Positions 27,975 through 36,527 of a stretch of 64,000 nucleotides of DNA are shown one piece after another. The stretch is from Mitsuokella jalaludinii DSM 13811 (lineage in GTDB: Bacteria; Bacillota; Negativicutes; Selenomonadales; Selenomonadaceae), in the NCBI RefSeq assembly GCF_000702905.1, contig NZ_JNKR01000001.1, positions 310,001-374,000 on the forward strand, read 5' to 3'. The notes under the pieces are model-generated. The model saw only the letters and a list, made by a program, of their open reading frames with translations, was not told the origin of the DNA and did no database searches. The position numbers were made by a program, and so were the translations under genes. Position 1 is the first letter of the stretch. Each line of letters opens with the position of its first letter.

Positions 27975-28013
27975 AGAGGTGCCTACCTCGAGTTTTCGCG
28001 GTACAACACCTCT
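27975..28013 (-). terminator. terminator after the F420-ligase-like gene
   Basis: A 7-bp stem AGAGGTG with a 25-nt loop, followed by TTTTT on the minus strand. It lies 22 bases past the stop at 28035. Confidence 0.6.
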
Positions 28014-28034
28014 CCCGCTGCCGGGCAGCGGTCT

Positions 28035-28700
28035 TTATTTCTGCGACTCCTGATACTGTCTGTAGTTCTTGATGATGCAGATCGGCGTCTTCTGGCTCGC
28101 ATTGCCGAACGGGTTGTCGATGAGCAGCTTCGCTGCCATCTGGCCATCAACCTTGTCCGTCACGCCGACGACGCGGGAGCGCTTGAGGTCGTTGACATCC
28201 GCGATCATCGCACCGAAGCAGCCGAGACGCTGCTGGATCTTCTTGACGACCTCATTCGGGTCCTTCGGGCCGTAGACGATGCACTTGTCGAACGGCGGCA
28301 TCGTGCCCGTTACATCATCGATGAGTGCCGTCTGCTCACCGCCCCACTTGTAGAAGAGGCCGCTCTGGCCGACGAGCTTGCCGAGGAAGCCAGCAAACAG
28401 CGCAAAGGCCACACGCCACTTGCCCTCGACGTCCATCAAGGACTGCATGCCGTGCGGCGATGCCAGGCTGCCGTAGTCCGGAATGAAGCGGCAGCAGAAC
28501 TGCGCCACACGCGTGATCTTGAGGTCTTCCGGGCGCACGAAGCGGCCCTGCGTGATGGCGACGACACTCTCTGCCGTGCAGAGCAGGTCATCCGGGCCGA
28601 TCTTGCCCTTCGTATAGCGTTCAATGCTGTCGACAATATCGTCTTTCTCGGTCAGGATGCGCGTCGGGACCGGGATCAAATCGAGTTTTGCTTCTGCCAT
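28035..28700 (-). CDS. coenzyme F420-0:gamma-glutamyl ligase-like protein
   Basis: A 221-residue protein of the CofE-like family that in methanogens and actinobacteria adds glutamates to coenzyme F420. N-terminal [14 protein letters not shown], the [16 protein letters not shown] core and the C-terminal [15 protein letters not shown] stretch match the family. The family also exists in many anaerobes without F420, where its substrate is unknown, so a ligase of another gamma-glutamyl acceptor is possible. GGAGG precedes the ATG. It is 13 bases after a small membrane-anchored protein gene. Confidence 0.7.
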   Translation of the reverse strand: MAEAKLDLIPVPTRILTEKDDIVDSIERYTKGKIGPDDLLCTAESVVAITQGRFVRPEDLKITRVAQFCCRFIPDYGSLASPHGMQSLMDVEGKWRVAFALFAGFLGKLVGQSGLFYKWGGEQTALIDDVTGTMPPFDKCIVYGPKDPNEVVKKIQQRLGCFGAMIADVNDLKRSRVVGVTDKVDGQMAAKLLIDNPFGNASQKTPICIIKNYRQYQESQK

Positions 28701-28713
28701 GATAATTCCTCCC

Positions 28714-29265
28714 TCAGTCCTTCACGAGTTCCACACCGGCGAGCTTGGCGATCTCCTCAGCGGAGAGCGTCAGACGGACCTTCGTGTAATGCCACGGCGT
28801 GCGGCCCGTCTCCATCCAGATGACATCGAGCGGCAGGTCGACCATGTGCGAGAGCGCTTCCTTGAGCGTCATGCCCTTGCGCGGCGTCAGCTTGACCTTC
28901 GCGAAGATGTTGAGCTTGTCCTCGTGGTTCGGGTCGCCGAGCTTCTGGATCAGCACGGCCTCGAAGTAATCGTCCTCGCGCGGTTCACCCTCGCGCTCCG
29001 CCTTGCCACGTGCCTCGATGCCATCGTACTGCTCATACGGCAGCTGCGGGCGCACGAGTGCGTCCATGATGGTGGCGCACTGCTTGCCTTCATTGACAAA
29101 CGTCAGTTTTTTCGAGATCACGATTGCGTCGTCCGTCTGCGATTCCACCACGAAAGGCGCATCCGTCTTGACGACAATCTTCTCCTTGCCTGCGATGCAG
29201 AGATACAACTTCGCCACGATGACCGCAGCGACGATCAGGGCAATGATTGCATATAATACCGTCAC
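28714..29265 (-). CDS. unknown membrane-anchored protein, partner of the F420-ligase-like gene
   Basis: A 183-residue protein of no family I recognise. The first 27 residues form one membrane helix and the rest is a soluble alpha/beta domain with many charged residues ([22 protein letters not shown] early, [27 protein letters not shown] late). The start is GTG 29263-29265 behind GGAGGAA. Close spacing to the CofE-like gene suggests a common task. Confidence 0.6.
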   Translation of the reverse strand: MTVLYAIIALIVAAVIVAKLYLCIAGKEKIVVKTDAPFVVESQTDDAIVISKKLTFVNEGKQCATIMDALVRPQLPYEQYDGIEARGKAEREGEPREDDYFEAVLIQKLGDPNHEDKLNIFAKVKLTPRKGMTLKEALSHMVDLPLDVIWMETGRTPWHYTKVRLTLSAEEIAKLAGVELVKD

Positions 29266-29318
29266 GTTGATTCCTCCTGATTCTTTCTATCCAAAAATAA
29301 AACAAAGTGATGACCGGC

Positions 29319-29789
29319 TCATTTCCGGCGCGATGCAGTTCCTTGTGCCTCTTTTGCCTGCATTTCCTGCCAGTCGGCCTCGTCAGCCATGGCCTGCTGG
29401 AGCTTTGCGTAGTACTTCTCCGGCAGGCGCGTGATCTTGCCGCTCTCGCGATGCGTGAAGACGTTCTGCGTGAAGCCCGTGACCATGAGCTCGCCTGTCG
29501 CCTTGTTGAAGACGCGGTACTGGAAGGCCATCTTCGCTTTGGTCAGTGCCTTCGGGCGCGTCTCGATGCAGATGTCGTCGTCAAAGCGGCCCGGCGACAC
29601 ATACTTGGCCCGCACTTCCGTAATCGGGAAGACATAGCCGTCCTCCATCATCTCCCCCAGCGTGATGCCGTACTTGCGCAGATATGCCACGCGTCCCGTC
29701 TCGAACCAGCGGATATAATTGGAATGATGCACGACAGCCATCGCATCCGTATCGTAAAAATTCACATGATGCTCGGTAATGATGGGCAA
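29319..29789 (-). CDS. acyl-CoA thioesterase, YbgC/4HBT hot-dog family
   Basis: A 156-residue hot-dog-fold thioesterase. The catalytic signature DTDAMAVVHHSNYIRWFETGR (residues 13-33) contains the essential Asp. It hydrolyses acyl- or aryl-CoA; the chain-length preference is unknown. The start is TTG 29787-29789, with AGGAGGGG six bases upstream. It is followed by the unknown membrane protein gene after 53 bases. Confidence 0.85.
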   Translation of the reverse strand: MPIITEHHVNFYDTDAMAVVHHSNYIRWFETGRVAYLRKYGITLGEMMEDGYVFPITEVRAKYVSPGRFDDDICIETRPKALTKAKMAFQYRVFNKATGELMVTGFTQNVFTHRESGKITRLPEKYYAKLQQAMADEADWQEMQAKEAQGTASRRK

Positions 29790-29914
29790 GAGAACCCCTC
29801 CTCCAAATCGACTTTGTGATTTCCTTTACAAACACATTCTATAGCCTAGAACAAAAGAGTGGGAAAGTCAAGATTTTCAGAGGAATATTGCCCATTCCGC
29901 TAAATCCAGTGAAT

Positions 29915-30697
29915 TCAGTGAATCTCGTAGACGAGGTCGAGCCGCTCCATGTAGCGCGCGATGCGCGCAAGCTCTGCCGCATCCTCGACACGACGGCCGG
30001 AGTAATAGTAGTCGACCGTCTGGGGCAGATTCTCGAGCCCATGACGCGCATCGAGCTGGCGCATGAGCTCGCGCACCGTTCCCTCATTGCCGTCGACGAA
30101 GTGCATGTTCTCCGGCATGATCTCGCGCATCGTGTCCTTGAAGTAGTTGAAATGCGTGCAGCCGAGCACGAGCGCCGAGTAATCCGCAAGCGGGAAGCGG
30201 CCGAGCTCCTGCTCAAGGTACGCACGGACCGCCTCCGAGCGGAACTCCTCGCGCTCCGCGAACTCCACGAGGCGCGGCAGTGGCAGCAGGTCGACGAGAT
30301 GGTCCTTATCGAAGCGATCGATGAGGATCTGCATCTTCTTGCCGTGCACCGTGATTGGCGTCGCCGCCACGAGCACGCGGTGCTCGCCGTCGAGGTCCAG
30401 CGCCTTCTTGGCCGCCGGCTCCATGCCGATGATCGGGATATCATAGCGGTGACGCATCTCGCGGACCGCCACCGACGTCGCCGTATTGCAGGCGACGACA
30501 ATTGCCTTGACATCGCAGCCGACGAGAAAGTCGAACGCCTGCTGAACAAAACCCATGACCTCTTCCCTCGTCTTGACGCCATACGGCACGTTGTCCTCAT
30601 CCGCGTAGAAGACGAACTGCTCATTTGGCAGCACGCGCATCGCATGGTGCAGCACCGAAAGCCCGCCAATGCCCGAATCAAAAAACGCAATTTTCAT
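29915..30697 (-). CDS. murI: glutamate racemase
   Basis: Makes D-glutamate for peptidoglycan. The 260-residue protein has the two catalytic cysteines in VACNTATS and LVLGCTHFNYF and the N-terminal FDSGIGGLSVL motif. The start is ATG 30695-30697, nine bases after GGGGG; a TTG two codons upstream is the alternative. The ATG region overlaps the -35 of a plus-strand promoter for a short RNA. Confidence 0.93.
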   Translation of the reverse strand: MKIAFFDSGIGGLSVLHHAMRVLPNEQFVFYADEDNVPYGVKTREEVMGFVQQAFDFLVGCDVKAIVVACNTATSVAVREMRHRYDIPIIGMEPAAKKALDLDGEHRVLVAATPITVHGKKMQILIDRFDKDHLVDLLPLPRLVEFAEREEFRSEAVRAYLEQELGRFPLADYSALVLGCTHFNYFKDTMREIMPENMHFVDGNEGTVRELMRQLDARHGLENLPQTVDYYYSGRRVEDAAELARIARYMERLDLVYEIH

Positions 30698-30725
30698 TGC
30701 CAACAGCCCCCGAATCGATTATAAT
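30697..30725 (+). promoter_or_regulatory. promoter of a short plus-strand RNA divergent from murI
   Basis: TTGCCA (30697-30702), a 17-base spacer and an exact TATAAT (30720-30725). The -35 coincides with the murI start codon on the other strand. Confidence 0.5.
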
Positions 30726-30731
30726 AAAGAT

Positions 30732-30821
30732 AAATAAGGTGGCACCGCCTAGCGGCAGCCCTCTATAGTAGGTTTATCTAAAAAACCGCCTACAGCGTCC
30801 AACTAGAAGGCGGGTCTTTTT
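30732..30821 (+). ncRNA. candidate short attenuator-like RNA with T-box-like motif
   Basis: About 90 nt between a promoter and a terminator. It contains AAGGTGGCACCGCC (30736-30749), close to the T-box antiterminator sequence, but no room for a specifier stem. ACCGCCTA occurs twice, and AGGCGG at 30808-30813 can pair with either copy. GGTTT (30771-30775) with AAACC (30783-30787) competes with the terminator. No gene follows on the plus strand except the tRNAs, which have their own promoter. Confidence 0.4.
30786..30813. terminator. bidirectional terminator between the short RNA and the tRNA promoter
   Basis: CCGCCT (30786-30791) and AGGCGG (30808-30813). It is followed by CTTTTT on plus and by TTTTTT on minus. 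Confidence 0.65.
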
Positions 30822-30883
30822 ATGCCTCAGTTCATTATAGCAGGTCTAGTTTCGTACTGCAATGGCGGACAGCCCGCTTCGAG

Positions 30884-30913
30884 TTGACAGACTTGTGCTG
30901 TTTTTGCTATAAT
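30884..30913 (+). promoter_or_regulatory. promoter of the tRNA-Ser pair
   Basis: Exact TTGACA (30884-30889), an 18-base spacer and an exact TATAAT (30908-30913), 15 bases before the first tRNA. Confidence 0.85.
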
Positions 30914-30928
30914 AGGATTACTGTATAT

Positions 30929-31017
<89 letters not shown>

Positions 31018-31020
31018 TAT

Positions 31021-31111
31021 GGAGTGGTACTCAAGAGGCTGAAGAGGACGGTTTGCTAAATCGTTAGACTGGGTAACCGGTGCGGAGGTTCGAATCCTCT
31101 CCACTCCGCCA
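31021..31111 (+). tRNA. tRNA-Ser (GCU)
   Basis: A 91-nt class II tRNA with acceptor GGAGTGG/CCACTCC and encoded CCA. The anticodon loop TTTGCTAAA gives GCU. It starts 3 bases after the previous tRNA and is cotranscribed with it. Confidence 0.98.
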
Positions 31112-31122
31112 CGAAGAAAAAT

Positions 31123-31146
31123 AAGGACTGCCAGATGGCAGTCCTT
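31123..31146. terminator. terminator of the tRNA-Ser pair, also serving uxaC
   Basis: A perfect 10-bp stem AAGGACTGCC with AGAT loop. T-runs follow on plus (TTTC) and on minus (ATTTTTC), so it can end both converging transcripts. Confidence 0.85.
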
Positions 31147-31187
31147 TTTCTATGCCGGATAGGCCCGGGGCATCCTGCGTGTATGCA

Positions 31188-32588
31188 TCAGATGCCAAAG
31201 TACTTCTTGGTGTTCTCGTAGCAGACATCACGGATCAGGCGGCCCAGCGCGTCCTTGTCGGACGGATAGAGCCCCTCCTCGACGAGCGAGGCGAGCACAT
31301 CGCAGAGAATGCGGCGGTAGTACTCGTGGCGCGGCCAGAACAGGGCGCTGCGCGCATCCGTCGAGAAGCCGATGGCCGTGCCGATGATGCCGAGGCTCGC
31401 CATGTAGCCGAGCTGCGCGCGGATGCCGAGCGGCGTCTGGTTGATCCACCACGACGGGCCGAGCTGCAGATGGCCCTCATCCTCCGTCTGGAAGGCACCG
31501 AGGATCGAGCCGATGACGACCTGGTCCGACGGGTTCATCGAGCTCACGACGGTCTTCGGCAATGCCTCTTCGCGCGAGAGCAGGTCAAGGAGCAAGGCGA
31601 GGCCCTCGCCGTCGCTGCTCGCGCTGATGCAGTCAAAGCCTGCACCGCTGCCGAGCCCTGCCGCCATCTTGCTGTTCATATCGCGCAGGATGCCGTAGTG
31701 AAGCTGCATGACCCAACCGCGCTCCGCGTACTTCTTGCCGAGGAAGCGCAGGACAGCCGTCTGGTACTTCTCGACTTCTTCCTGCGTCGGCGCCCCCTTG
31801 CTGTTGATGACGCGGCCGACGATGTCATCGAGCTCGTACTCCTCCGCCTCGCGGTAGACAATGCGCGGGAAGGCGTGGTCAGCCGTGCGGCAGCCCATGC
31901 TGTCAAAGTAGGCGATGCGCTTCGCGAGCGCCTCGCGCACCTCCGTCATCGTCGAGATCTCGACGCCCGCCGTCTGGCCGAGGTCGTAGAGCATGTAATT
32001 GCCCCACTCCGGATTGGCGATGTCGAGCGCCGCATCGGGATGGAATACCGGCAGCACCTTCACGGGGAATCCCTGTTCCCTGATCTGGCGGTGCCACTTG
32101 AGGTTGTCTTCCGGATGGTCAGCCGTGAAGACCGCCTCGACATTGCCCTGCTCCAGGAGCGAGCGCACTGTCATCGTGCCATCTGCGAACTTCTCCGAGC
32201 AGACCGACCAGACATCGTCTGCCGTCTCTCCGCTGAGCACGTAGTGGCAGTCAAAGACGCGCTTGAGCACGAGATGGACCCACGTGTAGAGCGGATTGCC
32301 CGCCGCCCGTGCGAGCGACTCCGCGAAGTACTGGAAGCGCTCGCGCGCCGGTGCCTCGCCGCCCGTGATGAAGCGCTCCTTGACGCCATTGGCGCGCATG
32401 AGCCGCCGCGCGACGGGATTGTCGACGAGCACCTCCGTCAGATTGTGGTAGACGCGGTTCTCCGCAATGTCCCGCACGGGGATGTGCGTGTGGTAGTCGA
32501 GGATCGGCAGCTTCTCGGCATATTCGTGATACAGGTCTTCCGCAAATTCCGAGTGCAAGAGAAAATCTTCATCCATAAAACGTTTCAT
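31188..32588 (-). CDS. uxaC: glucuronate isomerase
   Basis: Converts D-glucuronate to D-fructuronate (and galacturonate to tagaturonate) in hexuronate use. The 466-residue length and the motifs YHTHIPVRDIAEN (metal-binding HxH near residue 33), FSTDARSALFWPRHEYYRR and LHYG are characteristic. No other hexuronate genes are adjacent, so this is a solitary copy, read toward the tRNA pair. Confidence 0.95.
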   Translation of the reverse strand: MKRFMDEDFLLHSEFAEDLYHEYAEKLPILDYHTHIPVRDIAENRVYHNLTEVLVDNPVARRLMRANGVKERFITGGEAPARERFQYFAESLARAAGNPLYTWVHLVLKRVFDCHYVLSGETADDVWSVCSEKFADGTMTVRSLLEQGNVEAVFTADHPEDNLKWHRQIREQGFPVKVLPVFHPDAALDIANPEWGNYMLYDLGQTAGVEISTMTEVREALAKRIAYFDSMGCRTADHAFPRIVYREAEEYELDDIVGRVINSKGAPTQEEVEKYQTAVLRFLGKKYAERGWVMQLHYGILRDMNSKMAAGLGSGAGFDCISASSDGEGLALLLDLLSREEALPKTVVSSMNPSDQVVIGSILGAFQTEDEGHLQLGPSWWINQTPLGIRAQLGYMASLGIIGTAIGFSTDARSALFWPRHEYYRRILCDVLASLVEEGLYPSDKDALGRLIRDVCYENTKKYFGI

Positions 32589-32802
32589 GATAGCCAGCCT
32601 CGCTTTCCTATATCGTTATCTTGCTAGAATAATTCGCGCTTTGCCCGAAGAATCCCTGCTGAGTGGACAGAAAAGTCGAACAAAAATTTGCATACTGCAC
32701 AGCTATGACTACCATACCGTTTTCGTCCGACCTCCCATCCCATTCTATGGTATAATGGCATCAGCATCACTTCACCACAAAGAAAGAAGGTCTTTTTCCC
32801 AC

Positions 32803-33594
32803 ATGGATATCCTCTTGTTCCTGCTGCTCGGCATCGGTGTCGGCACCTTCGGCACGCTCGTCGGCATCGGCGGCGGCCTCATCTGCGTGCCGATCTTCAT
32901 CCTGTTCCTGTCGGACGGCGGCGTCTACCCCTACTTCCACACGGCGGCCCAGATTGCGGGCACCTCGCTCGTCGTCGTCATGGCCAACGCCATGAGCGGC
33001 ACGCTTGCCTACATCCGCCAGAAGCGTGTGCTCTTCAGCGCCGCCATCCCGTTCGCCATCGCCACGCTCCCCGGCGCCGTGCTCGGCTCGTGGATCGTCA
33101 ACAAGTTCAGCACGACGATGCTTGACCTCTACTTCGGCATCTTCCTGCTGCTGATGTCCATCATCATGTACTGGAACTCCACCCATAAGCCAGTCTCCAA
33201 CGCCATGGATGTGTCGGAAGACTTCCAGTACAACCGCACGCTCGGCATCATCGCCAGCCTCGGCGTCGGCTTCATCTCGAGCATCTTCGGCATCGGCGGT
33301 GGCGTCATCCACGTACCGCTGATGATCTACTTGCTCGGTTTCCCCGTCCACGTCGCGACGGCCACGAGCCACTTCGTGCTGGCCTGCTCCTCCGCCTTCG
33401 GCGTCGTCAGCCACTTCATGCTCGACCACATCATCTGGATTCCCGCCATCTGCATCTCCATCGGCGCCGCCATCGGCGCCCAGATCGGCGCCAAACTCTC
33501 CAAGAAGACAAAGTCGAAAGTCATCCTCATGCTGCTCTCGCTCGCCATGTTCGCGCTCGGCATCCGCCTGATCCTCCTCGGCAGCGCCCACTGA
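32803..33594 (+). CDS. TSUP/TauE-SafE family anion exporter
   Basis: A 263-residue membrane protein with about eight helices and duplicated GIGGG motifs (LVGIGGGLICVP near residue 20 and FGIGGGVIHVPLMIYL near 165) that define the TSUP family. Relatives export sulfite, sulfoacetate or other organosulfur anions; the substrate is unknown here. The start ATG at 32803 follows AGAAGG. A TATAAT lies about 50 bases upstream. It is one of the few plus-strand genes in the first half. Confidence 0.88.
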   Translation: MDILLFLLLGIGVGTFGTLVGIGGGLICVPIFILFLSDGGVYPYFHTAAQIAGTSLVVVMANAMSGTLAYIRQKRVLFSAAIPFAIATLPGAVLGSWIVNKFSTTMLDLYFGIFLLLMSIIMYWNSTHKPVSNAMDVSEDFQYNRTLGIIASLGVGFISSIFGIGGGVIHVPLMIYLLGFPVHVATATSHFVLACSSAFGVVSHFMLDHIIWIPAICISIGAAIGAQIGAKLSKKTKSKVILMLLSLAMFALGIRLILLGSAH

Positions 33595-33622
33595 GTTCCA
33601 CAATCTTACACCCATATACACA

Positions 33623-33654
33623 AAAAAGGAAGTGCTCATCAGCCCTTCCTTTTT
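33623..33654. terminator. bidirectional terminator between convergent genes
   Basis: A 10-bp stem AAAAAGGAAG with a 12-nt loop between the TSUP gene and the convergent unknown gene. Confidence 0.82.
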
Positions 33655-33656
33655 GT

Positions 33657-34358
33657 TTACCATTTCTCCATAGCTTTGACCAAACCGCGCGCCTTCTCGA
33701 GGTCCATGTCCTTGAGCGTCGACGATACGACCGGCGCGCCGAAGATGGAGCAGGCGTACTCGAAGGCGTCCTGCCCGATGTGCAGCGGGAAGTCACGGCT
33801 GCTGCCGATGCTCGTGCCGGTGATGCCGGTAAGCTCGCCGATGAGGCGGTAGCCCTCCGGCGCCTTATGCGACTGGCCCAGATGGTACATGTCGAGGTAG
33901 AGGCGGTCGTAGCGCGTGCCGTCGACGCTGACAAGCTCGAAGATGTCCACCATCGCGTCGAGCACCTGGGACGTTGTCGAGCCGAGGCGGTGGAACGCCA
34001 TGCGGCTCTCCGTGTCCGCCGTCAGCAGCCGTGACAGATACGTGACCTGCCCCGTCGGCCCGTTGACCGGGATAGGATTGTCCGCGCAGCGGCCAAACTC
34101 GCCCACCGCGCCCGGTAGCTCATCCGGCGTCTGCGCGCCATCGTCGAACTCCGCGAACATCATCGGCGGGTAGTCCGCATTCTGCAGCTCCACATCATTC
34201 AGGATATGGTACGAGCGCGAGAACAGCTTCATCACTGCTTTCGGCGACGGATCCGGCCCCAGAGCCTCAAACTCCTCGACTGTCGGCTTGATGCTCTTCT
34301 TCTGCTTCTTCGAGCCAGTGCCCTTCTTGCCTTTAAAAAAGAAATCCTTGATTGTCAT
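33657..34358 (-). CDS. conserved protein of unknown function
   Basis: A 233-residue soluble protein I cannot assign. The N-terminus is lysine-rich (KGKKGTGSKKQKK, about 9-21). The rest is acidic and well folded by composition, with no membrane helix, cysteine cluster or nucleotide motif; it contains one Cys in FGRCADNP and one near the end. It converges on the TSUP gene across a shared terminator and has its own likely promoter upstream. Codon use is like its neighbours. Confidence 0.7.
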   Translation of the reverse strand: MTIKDFFFKGKKGTGSKKQKKSIKPTVEEFEALGPDPSPKAVMKLFSRSYHILNDVELQNADYPPMMFAEFDDGAQTPDELPGAVGEFGRCADNPIPVNGPTGQVTYLSRLLTADTESRMAFHRLGSTTSQVLDAMVDIFELVSVDGTRYDRLYLDMYHLGQSHKAPEGYRLIGELTGITGTSIGSSRDFPLHIGQDAFEYACSIFGAPVVSSTLKDMDLEKARGLVKAMEKW

Positions 34359-34682
34359 ATTATCCTCTCCTCTCTGCGCATCTCCATCATAGCAGAGAGT
34401 GATGCCCGGATCGTGTCAAAAAACATGTGAAGTTTGCGCCGTCATAGATGCTCGCCGATCCTATACCGTGGCAGGCCAAAATCCGCCGCCATCAGCTCCA
34501 CCTTGCCATGCCCGATGATCTTCTGTATCAGACTGTCCTCAGTCTAACACAGGAGGGACGCTCAGAGGTCGTTTGGCAGGCGACAATCGCTCTTGCCATC
34601 TGCAGGCAGATACTGTATCATAATTCATATAAGAATCATATTTTTTAGATAATAATTTTCAAGACAAGAAAGGATGATTGAC
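34359..34682. other. intergenic region without recognisable gene
   Basis: Roughly 320 bases between divergently transcribed genes. A 66-codon plus frame exists at 34448-34648 but has no ribosome site, no recognised similarity and a composition mixing coding and AT-rich sequence. The last 60 bases are AT-rich and hold the likely promoter of the EamA gene. I see no repeats or RNA gene. Confidence 0.5.
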
Positions 34683-35111
34683 ATGGAACCATGGCTTTTC
34701 TACGCACTGCTCTCCGCCGTCAGCGCGGCATTCGTCTCCATCTTCGGCAAGGTCGGCCTGCAGGGCATCGACAGCAACGTCGCGACAGCCGTGCGCGCCG
34801 TCATCATGGCGGTGTTCCTGATTGGTGTCGTCTTCGTGCAGGGTAACTTCTCGCACATGGCAGAGGTGCTGCAGGACAAGAAGGGACTGCTCTTCGTCGC
34901 CCTGAGCGGCATCGCCGGTGCAACCTCGTGGCTCTTCTACTTCCTCGCACTCAAGTACGGGCCCGTCTCCAAGGTCGCACCGATCGACAAGCTCAGCGTC
35001 GTCTTTGCCGTCATCCTGGCCGTCATCCTGTTCGGCGAGAAAGTCAGCCTTGTCCACGCCTGTGCCATCGCGATGATCGCGGCAGGCGGACTCATCCTGG
35101 CCATCTGGTGA
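34683..35111 (+). CDS. half-size EamA-family transporter
   Basis: A 142-residue membrane protein with about five helices, equal to a single EamA repeat; full-length DMT exporters carry two. Single-repeat proteins of this kind (about 140 residues) are known and are thought to dimerise. The conserved start (YALLSAVSAAFVSIFGKVGLQGIDSNVATAVRAVIM) and end (KYGPVSKVAPIDKLSVVFAVILAVILFGEK) are intact, so this is not a truncated pseudogene. The start ATG at 34683 follows AAAGGAT; an in-frame ATG lies 3 codons upstream. Confidence 0.82.
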   Translation: MEPWLFYALLSAVSAAFVSIFGKVGLQGIDSNVATAVRAVIMAVFLIGVVFVQGNFSHMAEVLQDKKGLLFVALSGIAGATSWLFYFLALKYGPVSKVAPIDKLSVVFAVILAVILFGEKVSLVHACAIAMIAAGGLILAIW

Positions 35112-35116
35112 GCAAC

Positions 35117-35164
35117 AGCCCTTGAGATGCATCCTGAATCAACAAGGATGCCACCTCAAGGGCT
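35117..35164 (+). terminator. terminator of the EamA gene
   Basis: A 10-bp outer stem AGCCCTTGAG with an inner CATCCT/AGGATG helix, followed by TTAG. It lies 5 bases past the stop. Confidence 0.8.
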
Positions 35165-35172
35165 TTAGTATA

Positions 35173-35802
35173 TCACCAACGGCCAGGATAGATGCTCATC
35201 CCTGTCCCATCTGCCGAAGGACCTACATGGCCTGTGGTTTTAAAATAGGTCTTCCCATTTCCCTGGGGATCATAATTTCCTTCATCCACATAGATTGTGT
35301 GCGGATACTTAGAGTTTTTTTCTCCGTCCTTATTATAGTAGTACCCCGAATTTCTATTATAGGCAGCTTTCAGCTGATCGAAAGTCGTACCTTTATTATC
35401 CACAGCTGAATAATAAGTCACCACATAGTGACCATTGGGGTGAATCTTGACATACCAGCCATCCCCATCCTTTGTCTGGATATTGAGCTTCCTGGCTATT
35501 TCCCGTCCCTTCTCGCTGTCAGATGAGATTTCTATCTCCTGTCCCTTTTGCTGTGGATCTCCAAGTAAATCGGTCAATTTACCAAATCGTCCATCATGCA
35601 GCCTTTCTATAATCTCACTAGAAGACTGCGCAACGGACAGGCTTTCCTTCCCCAGAAGTTCTGCGGTCTGATTGAAAACAGAACGGATGGATTCCGCCAG
35701 CCCGCCTTGCCCATTGGAAGAATACAAACAAAGGCCTATGCCTGCCACCATGGCCAGTATCAGCGCATATTCAACGATTCCCTGTCCACTCTGCTTTTTC
35801 AT
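35173..35802 (-). CDS. orphan Flp/TadE-like pilin-like protein
   Basis: A 209-residue protein. The N-terminus KKQSGQGIVEYALILAMVAGIGLCLYSS is a short basic leader, a G-x-x-x-E-Y processing-like motif and a hydrophobic helix, as in Flp or TadE prepilins cleaved by a prepilin peptidase. Past the helix follow about 180 polar residues rich in Gly, Tyr, Asn and Lys, much longer than Flp. No secretion ATPase, peptidase or other pilin lies nearby. Its GC is clearly lower than the flanks, suggesting recent acquisition. The start ATG at 35800-35802 follows AAGGAAG. Confidence 0.65.
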   Translation of the reverse strand: MKKQSGQGIVEYALILAMVAGIGLCLYSSNGQGGLAESIRSVFNQTAELLGKESLSVAQSSSEIIERLHDGRFGKLTDLLGDPQQKGQEIEISSDSEKGREIARKLNIQTKDGDGWYVKIHPNGHYVVTYYSAVDNKGTTFDQLKAAYNRNSGYYYNKDGEKNSKYPHTIYVDEGNYDPQGNGKTYFKTTGHVGPSADGTGMSIYPGRW

Positions 35803-35915
35803 CTGTATCACTTCCTTTGTAAAAGGTATAGCAAAAAAACAGGCAATCTGTCACGCTTGTTGGCGTCCCAGGTACTATCGCCCATCTCTGCGCCCGCCAG
35901 CTGCTCGTCACCAGG

Positions 35916-36428
35916 TCAGTGGACCACAACCTGGCACATCTTCATCGCCTGCAACGCATTCTCGTGGCTCTGCGGCATCACGCCAGCACAGCACGACGCG
36001 TCGACAGAGACAGGCACCTCCGGGAACGCCGCCTTGAGGATCATCGCATTCGCAACCACACAGATGTCCGTGCAGAGCCCCACAAGCTCAATCGCATCCG
36101 GCTCCAGCCCCGCGATGACCTTCGGCAGCTCCAGCGAGCCAAAGGTCGGCTTCTCCACGACAGCCGCCGCCTTCTCCACAAAAGGCTTCAGCGACGGCGC
36201 AATCTCCCAACCCTTCTCCGGCTTGATGCAGTGCGGCACCGGCAGGTTCTTCCCCTCCTGCGTCTCAAGGTAGTCCGCGCCGTGCGTGTCCTGCGTAAAC
36301 ACCAGCAGCGCCTCCTCCCGCTCCAACTTCTCCACCAGCCGCGGCAGCATCACCTGCGCCTCCTTCGTCCCCAGCGCTCCATCGATGAAGTCATTCTGCA
36401 TATCAATCACGACAAGTACCTTGCGCAT
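35916..36428 (-). CDS. isochorismatase-family cysteine hydrolase (nicotinamidase-like)
   Basis: A 170-residue cysteine hydrolase. The catalytic triad positions are visible: Asp in VVIDMQNDFIDG (residues 6-17), Lys in VEKPTFGS, and the nucleophile Cys in VSVDASCCAGVMP near residue 150 with the cis-peptide GLCTDICVVANA. Nicotinamidase is the closest activity, but specificity within the family cannot be set from sequence. The start ATG at 36426-36428 follows AAAGGAT; 16 upstream codons are open. Confidence 0.8.
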   Translation of the reverse strand: MRKVLVVIDMQNDFIDGALGTKEAQVMLPRLVEKLEREEALLVFTQDTHGADYLETQEGKNLPVPHCIKPEKGWEIAPSLKPFVEKAAAVVEKPTFGSLELPKVIAGLEPDAIELVGLCTDICVVANAMILKAAFPEVPVSVDASCCAGVMPQSHENALQAMKMCQVVVH

Positions 36429-36527
36429 AACGACCGATCCTTTCAAAAAATCAACTTTTTCTTCATTATCGCACAAGGCAACTGTCTTGACAACGCCAAG
36501 TTGCAGATTGAATGCCGTTTATATCGC

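Noticed and set aside
34448-34648. A 66-codon plus-strand frame between two genes.
   Set aside because: No ribosome site, no recognisable similarity and an AT-rich tail; more likely intergenic.
34683-35111. Truncated pseudogene of a ten-helix EamA transporter.
   Set aside because: Both ends of a single EamA repeat are intact, with its own ribosome site and terminator; single-repeat transporters of this size exist.
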